Origin: JBAZWV01 sp964393325
GTDB taxonomy: Bacteria; Patescibacteriota; Patescibacteriia; 2-12-FULL-60-25
NCBI GenBank assembly: GCA_964393325.1
Contig: CAYMTE010000016.1
Coordinates: 1 to 23,402 of the forward strand
DNA length: 23,402 nucleotides
Reading direction: 5' to 3'
Positions 21,495-23,402 of the stretch are shown here, one piece after another; the stretch's first letter is position 1, and every line of letters begins with the position of its first letter. The notes beneath the pieces were generated by a model, which made no database searches, was not told where the DNA came from, and saw only the letters and a program-made list of their open reading frames with translations. The position numbers and the translations under genes were made by a program.

Positions 21495-23114
21495 ATGTCG
21501 CTTAGCAGAACGTATCGCCCGCAACGGTTTGCGGATATCACAGATCAAGAGCCGATCAAGGAAACGCTTCGCAAAGAAGTCGCGACCGGGAAGATCGCTC
21601 ATGCCTATTTGTTTTCTGGACCTCGCGGTGTCGGAAAAACGACGACCGCGCGCGTTCTCGCGAAAGCATTAAACTGCAAGCAGCCTCAAGACGGAGAGCC
21701 CTGTAACACATGCGATCTCTGCATGGAGGCGACCGAGGGGCGGCTCTTAGATTTGATTGAACTGGATGCGGCATCACACAATGGCGTGGATAATATCCGC
21801 GAACTCATTATTGAGCACGTCCGTTTTCAGCCCACGCGCGGCATGTACAAGGTCTACGTGCTCGACGAAGCGCACATGCTCACAAACGCGGCATGGAACG
21901 CATTACTCAAAACGCTCGAGGAGCCGCCAAGCTACGCCGTATTCATTCTCGCAACGACAGAGCGTCACAAGGTGCCCGCGACGATCATTTCACGATGTCA
22001 GCAATTTGATTTTAAGCGCATCCCGGACGCGTCGCTCGCCGCACGCGTGGGAGATCTTGCCACGAAAGAGGCAGTGCAAATCGATGCGGACGTCGTCACA
22101 TCGATCGTGCGCCATTCAGACGGGTGCGTACGCGATGCGGAAACGTTGCTCGGTCAACTGTTATCTCTTGGAGAGAAACACATCACGAACGACATCGCGT
22201 CGCTCGTGATCCCACTATCGCGCCTGCCGATCGCGGCAAAACTCCTCGCCGTGTGTGCGAAACGAGAATTAGCGCCGGCACTCCAGTCCGTCGCCGCACT
22301 GGAAGACGAGGGGATTCCGCTTCTTCCGATCTTTGATGATCTTCTTGAAGCCGTTCGACACCTCCTTATCGCCGGCGCAGATCCCCGCGTGGCGGATCGA
22401 CTCAAGAGCGGAGATGAGGGAGAGCGTGCGCTCTCGGAGATCATTGGACACTACGCAGAAGCAGAACTCGGTGACATCGCCTTACTCCTCATGGAGCGTC
22501 GACGCGATGCGAAACAGGGGATCGATCCTCGATTCGCACTGGAGCTCGCCGTTACCGCCATCACGCTCGGAATTCTTCCGCATGGACCAAGTGGGCGAGG
22601 AGGACCGTCTGGAACGCGCGTTGACCCTCCTGCGCCTGCCGCCAAACCAGAAACACCAACACGTCGAGAAACGACACCACCGGCGCCTGCTCCTGCCCCA
22701 CACACAACCCCGCCCACGTCACCGCCTCCATTCATACCGCCCGCTCCTTCGACCGGTCCCGCGTCGGACATCTCTCTCGGCCTCGTCCAACGCAAATGGC
22801 AACCTTTTGTAAAAACGCTTGGCGAAACAAGCCCATCGTTGACCTTTATTTTAAAAACGAGCCGTCCACTTTCTGTTGAGGGATCTGTTCTCACCATCCG
22901 TTTTCAATATCCATTTCATAAAGACAAGATCCTCTCGGATTTAAAAAATAGACGGATCATCGAAGACACGCTGAACGCCACGCTTGGAACAACGGGTGTG
23001 CGCGTCGAAGGCGTCGTCGGTGAGGATGCGGAAGCGGCGGAACAACGCTCAACGGATATGGTTTCGAATATTCTCAAAGCATTTGGGGGGAATGTCGTCG
23101 AAGAGACGGGATAG
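21495..23114 (+). CDS. dnaX: DNA polymerase III subunit tau/gamma
   Basis: DnaX is the motor of the clamp loader, which places the beta clamp on DNA. The 539-residue protein has Walker A GPRGVGKTT (42-50), the zinc site Cys61, Cys70, Cys73 and Cys76, Walker B DEAH (124-127) and the SRC sensor (166-168). The helical collar runs to about residue 360. A Pro/Thr/Ala-rich linker (about 365-430) joins a C-terminal domain of about 105 residues (from DISLGLVQRKW) that recalls the tau region. No A-rich slippery heptamer is seen near the linker, so there is no sign of a frameshifted gamma form. The start 21495 gives the standard MSLSRTYRPQRF; the upstream TTG at 21414 lies in the previous gene. Confidence 0.95.
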   Translation: MSLSRTYRPQRFADITDQEPIKETLRKEVATGKIAHAYLFSGPRGVGKTTTARVLAKALNCKQPQDGEPCNTCDLCMEATEGRLLDLIELDAASHNGVDNIRELIIEHVRFQPTRGMYKVYVLDEAHMLTNAAWNALLKTLEEPPSYAVFILATTERHKVPATIISRCQQFDFKRIPDASLAARVGDLATKEAVQIDADVVTSIVRHSDGCVRDAETLLGQLLSLGEKHITNDIASLVIPLSRLPIAAKLLAVCAKRELAPALQSVAALEDEGIPLLPIFDDLLEAVRHLLIAGADPRVADRLKSGDEGERALSEIIGHYAEAELGDIALLLMERRRDAKQGIDPRFALELAVTAITLGILPHGPSGRGGPSGTRVDPPAPAAKPETPTRRETTPPAPAPAPHTTPPTSPPPFIPPAPSTGPASDISLGLVQRKWQPFVKTLGETSPSLTFILKTSRPLSVEGSVLTIRFQYPFHKDKILSDLKNRRIIEDTLNATLGTTGVRVEGVVGEDAEAAEQRSTDMVSNILKAFGGNVVEETG

Positions 23115-23121
23115 CGTCATA

Positions 23122-23150
23122 TTGACAACGTGCCACTTTTTCGACATACT
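23122..23150 (+). promoter_or_regulatory. Promoter of tRNA-Gln
   Basis: A perfect -35 TTGACA (23122-23127) lies 17 bases before CATACT (23145-23150, four of six). Transcription is predicted from about 23157, 15 bases before the mature tRNA 5' end. It begins eight bases after the dnaX stop. Confidence 0.65.
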
Positions 23151-23171
23151 CGCCGTACTTTTTGAAGACAT

Positions 23172-23245
23172 TCGGGGATCGTCTAACGGTAGGACAGCTG
23201 ACTCTGAATCAGCTAATCTAGGTTCGAGCCCTAGTCCCCGAGCCA
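23172..23245 (+). tRNA. tRNA-Gln (anticodon CUG), CCA encoded
   Basis: A full cloverleaf: acceptor TCGGGGA/TCCCCGA, D stem GTCT/GGAC with one G-T pair, anticodon stem GCTGA/TCAGC with loop CTCTGAA (anticodon CTG), variable loop TAAT, T stem CTAGG/CCTAG with loop TTCGAGC, discriminator G and encoded CCA at 23243-23245. It reads CAG codons only, so a UUG-reading tRNA-Gln should exist elsewhere. Confidence 0.96.
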
Positions 23246-23280
23246 AATATATATACCCCTTACACGGGGTATTTATATTT
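23246..23280 (+). terminator. Terminator of tRNA-Gln
   Basis: ATACCCC (23253-23259), loop TTACAC, GGGGTAT (23266-23272). The flanks AAATATAT and TTATATTT extend the stem by about seven more A-T pairs with one mismatch. It begins directly after the encoded CCA. The A/T-rich lower stem may let it work in both directions. Confidence 0.75.
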
Positions 23281-23318
23281 GATGTTGGGCGATTGAAGGG
23301 CGAGAACGTGGAGGGTTT

Positions 23319-23399
23319 GGGAACCGGGAGGTTCCCACCGCTGCGGGGGAGAGCTCACGAGAGGGCGGAAGCCCTTTCGTGGGAGCGAACATCGTGAGC
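23319..23399. repeat. Cluster of GNRA-capped palindromes at the right edge
   Basis: First hairpin: GGGAACC (23319-23325), tetraloop GGGA, GGTTCCC (23330-23336). Second: GCTC-ACGAGAGGGC (23353-23366), tetraloop GGAA, GCCCTTTCGT (23371-23380) and GAGC (23383-23386) with a two-base bulge and one G-T pair. The arm GCTCACGA (23353-23360) can also pair with TCGTGAGC (23392-23399). Both tetraloops are of GNRA type on the + strand, which favours a structured RNA, but a palindromic repeat unit is equally possible. The element runs off the window. Confidence 0.55.
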
Positions 23400-23402
23400 G
23401 AG

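Noticed and set aside
22580..22760. Programmed frameshift in dnaX giving a gamma form
   Set aside because: No A-rich slippery heptamer or following strong hairpin is visible near the proline-rich linker.
22984..23397. Open frame over the end of dnaX, tRNA-Gln and its terminator
   Set aside because: It is out of frame with dnaX and crosses a complete tRNA; it is chance coding.
23319..23399. CRISPR array
   Set aside because: The hairpins differ in sequence and there are no regular direct repeats with spacers.
23273..23402. Minus-strand frame entering from the right edge
   Set aside because: It is open to a TAA at 23275-23273 but consists of the palindromes and reads as low-complexity sequence; the window ends too soon to judge it.

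Overview
The window looks like chromosome of a Candidate Phyla Radiation bacterium (Patescibacteria), possibly near Uhrbacteria or related Paceibacteria-like groups. I infer this from a shortened HrcA, a DUF3467 protein inside the dnaK operon, a stand-alone VirB4/TraC-like ATPase, two conserved hypothetical proteins of a type I associate with CPR genomes, and a secreted fibre protein whose mature N-terminus begins AFTGPSQAPPDGN. Base composition is moderate (about half G+C). TGA is used as a stop (hrcA, cysS, the gene ending at 18135), so the code is standard. I see no insertion sequence, CRISPR array, prophage or integrase. The lineage call is inference, not a search result.

Layout. 1-100: two intrinsic terminators, the first ending a + strand unit outside the window and the second ending rpmA. 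101-388: rpmA (-), divergent from a + strand peptidoglycan run of NifU-like protein, small membrane protein, mraY, ftsW and murG (554-4451). This run ends at a two-way terminator shared with tRNA-Lys (-). 4635-7807: GT4 and GT2 glycosyltransferases and murD. 7804-12366: a CIRCE-controlled heat-shock operon, hrcA-grpE-dnaK-DUF3467-dnaJ. 12448-15169: a membrane protein, a membrane-anchored OB-like protein (-) and a divergent secreted fibre protein. 15206-17543: cysS convergent with corA. 17602-20696: a proline-rich protein overlapping the VirB4/TraC-like ATPase. 20822-23114: a conserved hypothetical and dnaX. 23172-23280: tRNA-Gln and its terminator. 23281-23402: GNRA-capped palindromes of unknown nature running off the right edge.

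How the genes work together. MraY makes lipid I, MurG makes lipid II, FtsW polymerises it, and MurD supplies the precursor. The two glycosyltransferases suggest envelope glycan work beside the wall genes. HrcA bound at CIRCE should repress the chaperone operon. DnaX loads the replication clamp.

The most notable pattern concerns expression. Most genes that begin a transcription unit have an extended -10 box (TGn-TAnnnT, often TGnTATACT). Its predicted transcription start falls 0-8 bases before the start codon, and there is no Shine-Dalgarno sequence. Downstream genes in each operon usually start within 4 bases of the previous stop. This points to a genome that relies on leaderless mRNAs and translational coupling. 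A DUF3467 gene inside a CIRCE/HrcA chaperone operon and a MurG lacking its conserved glycine-loop histidine are the other main leads.
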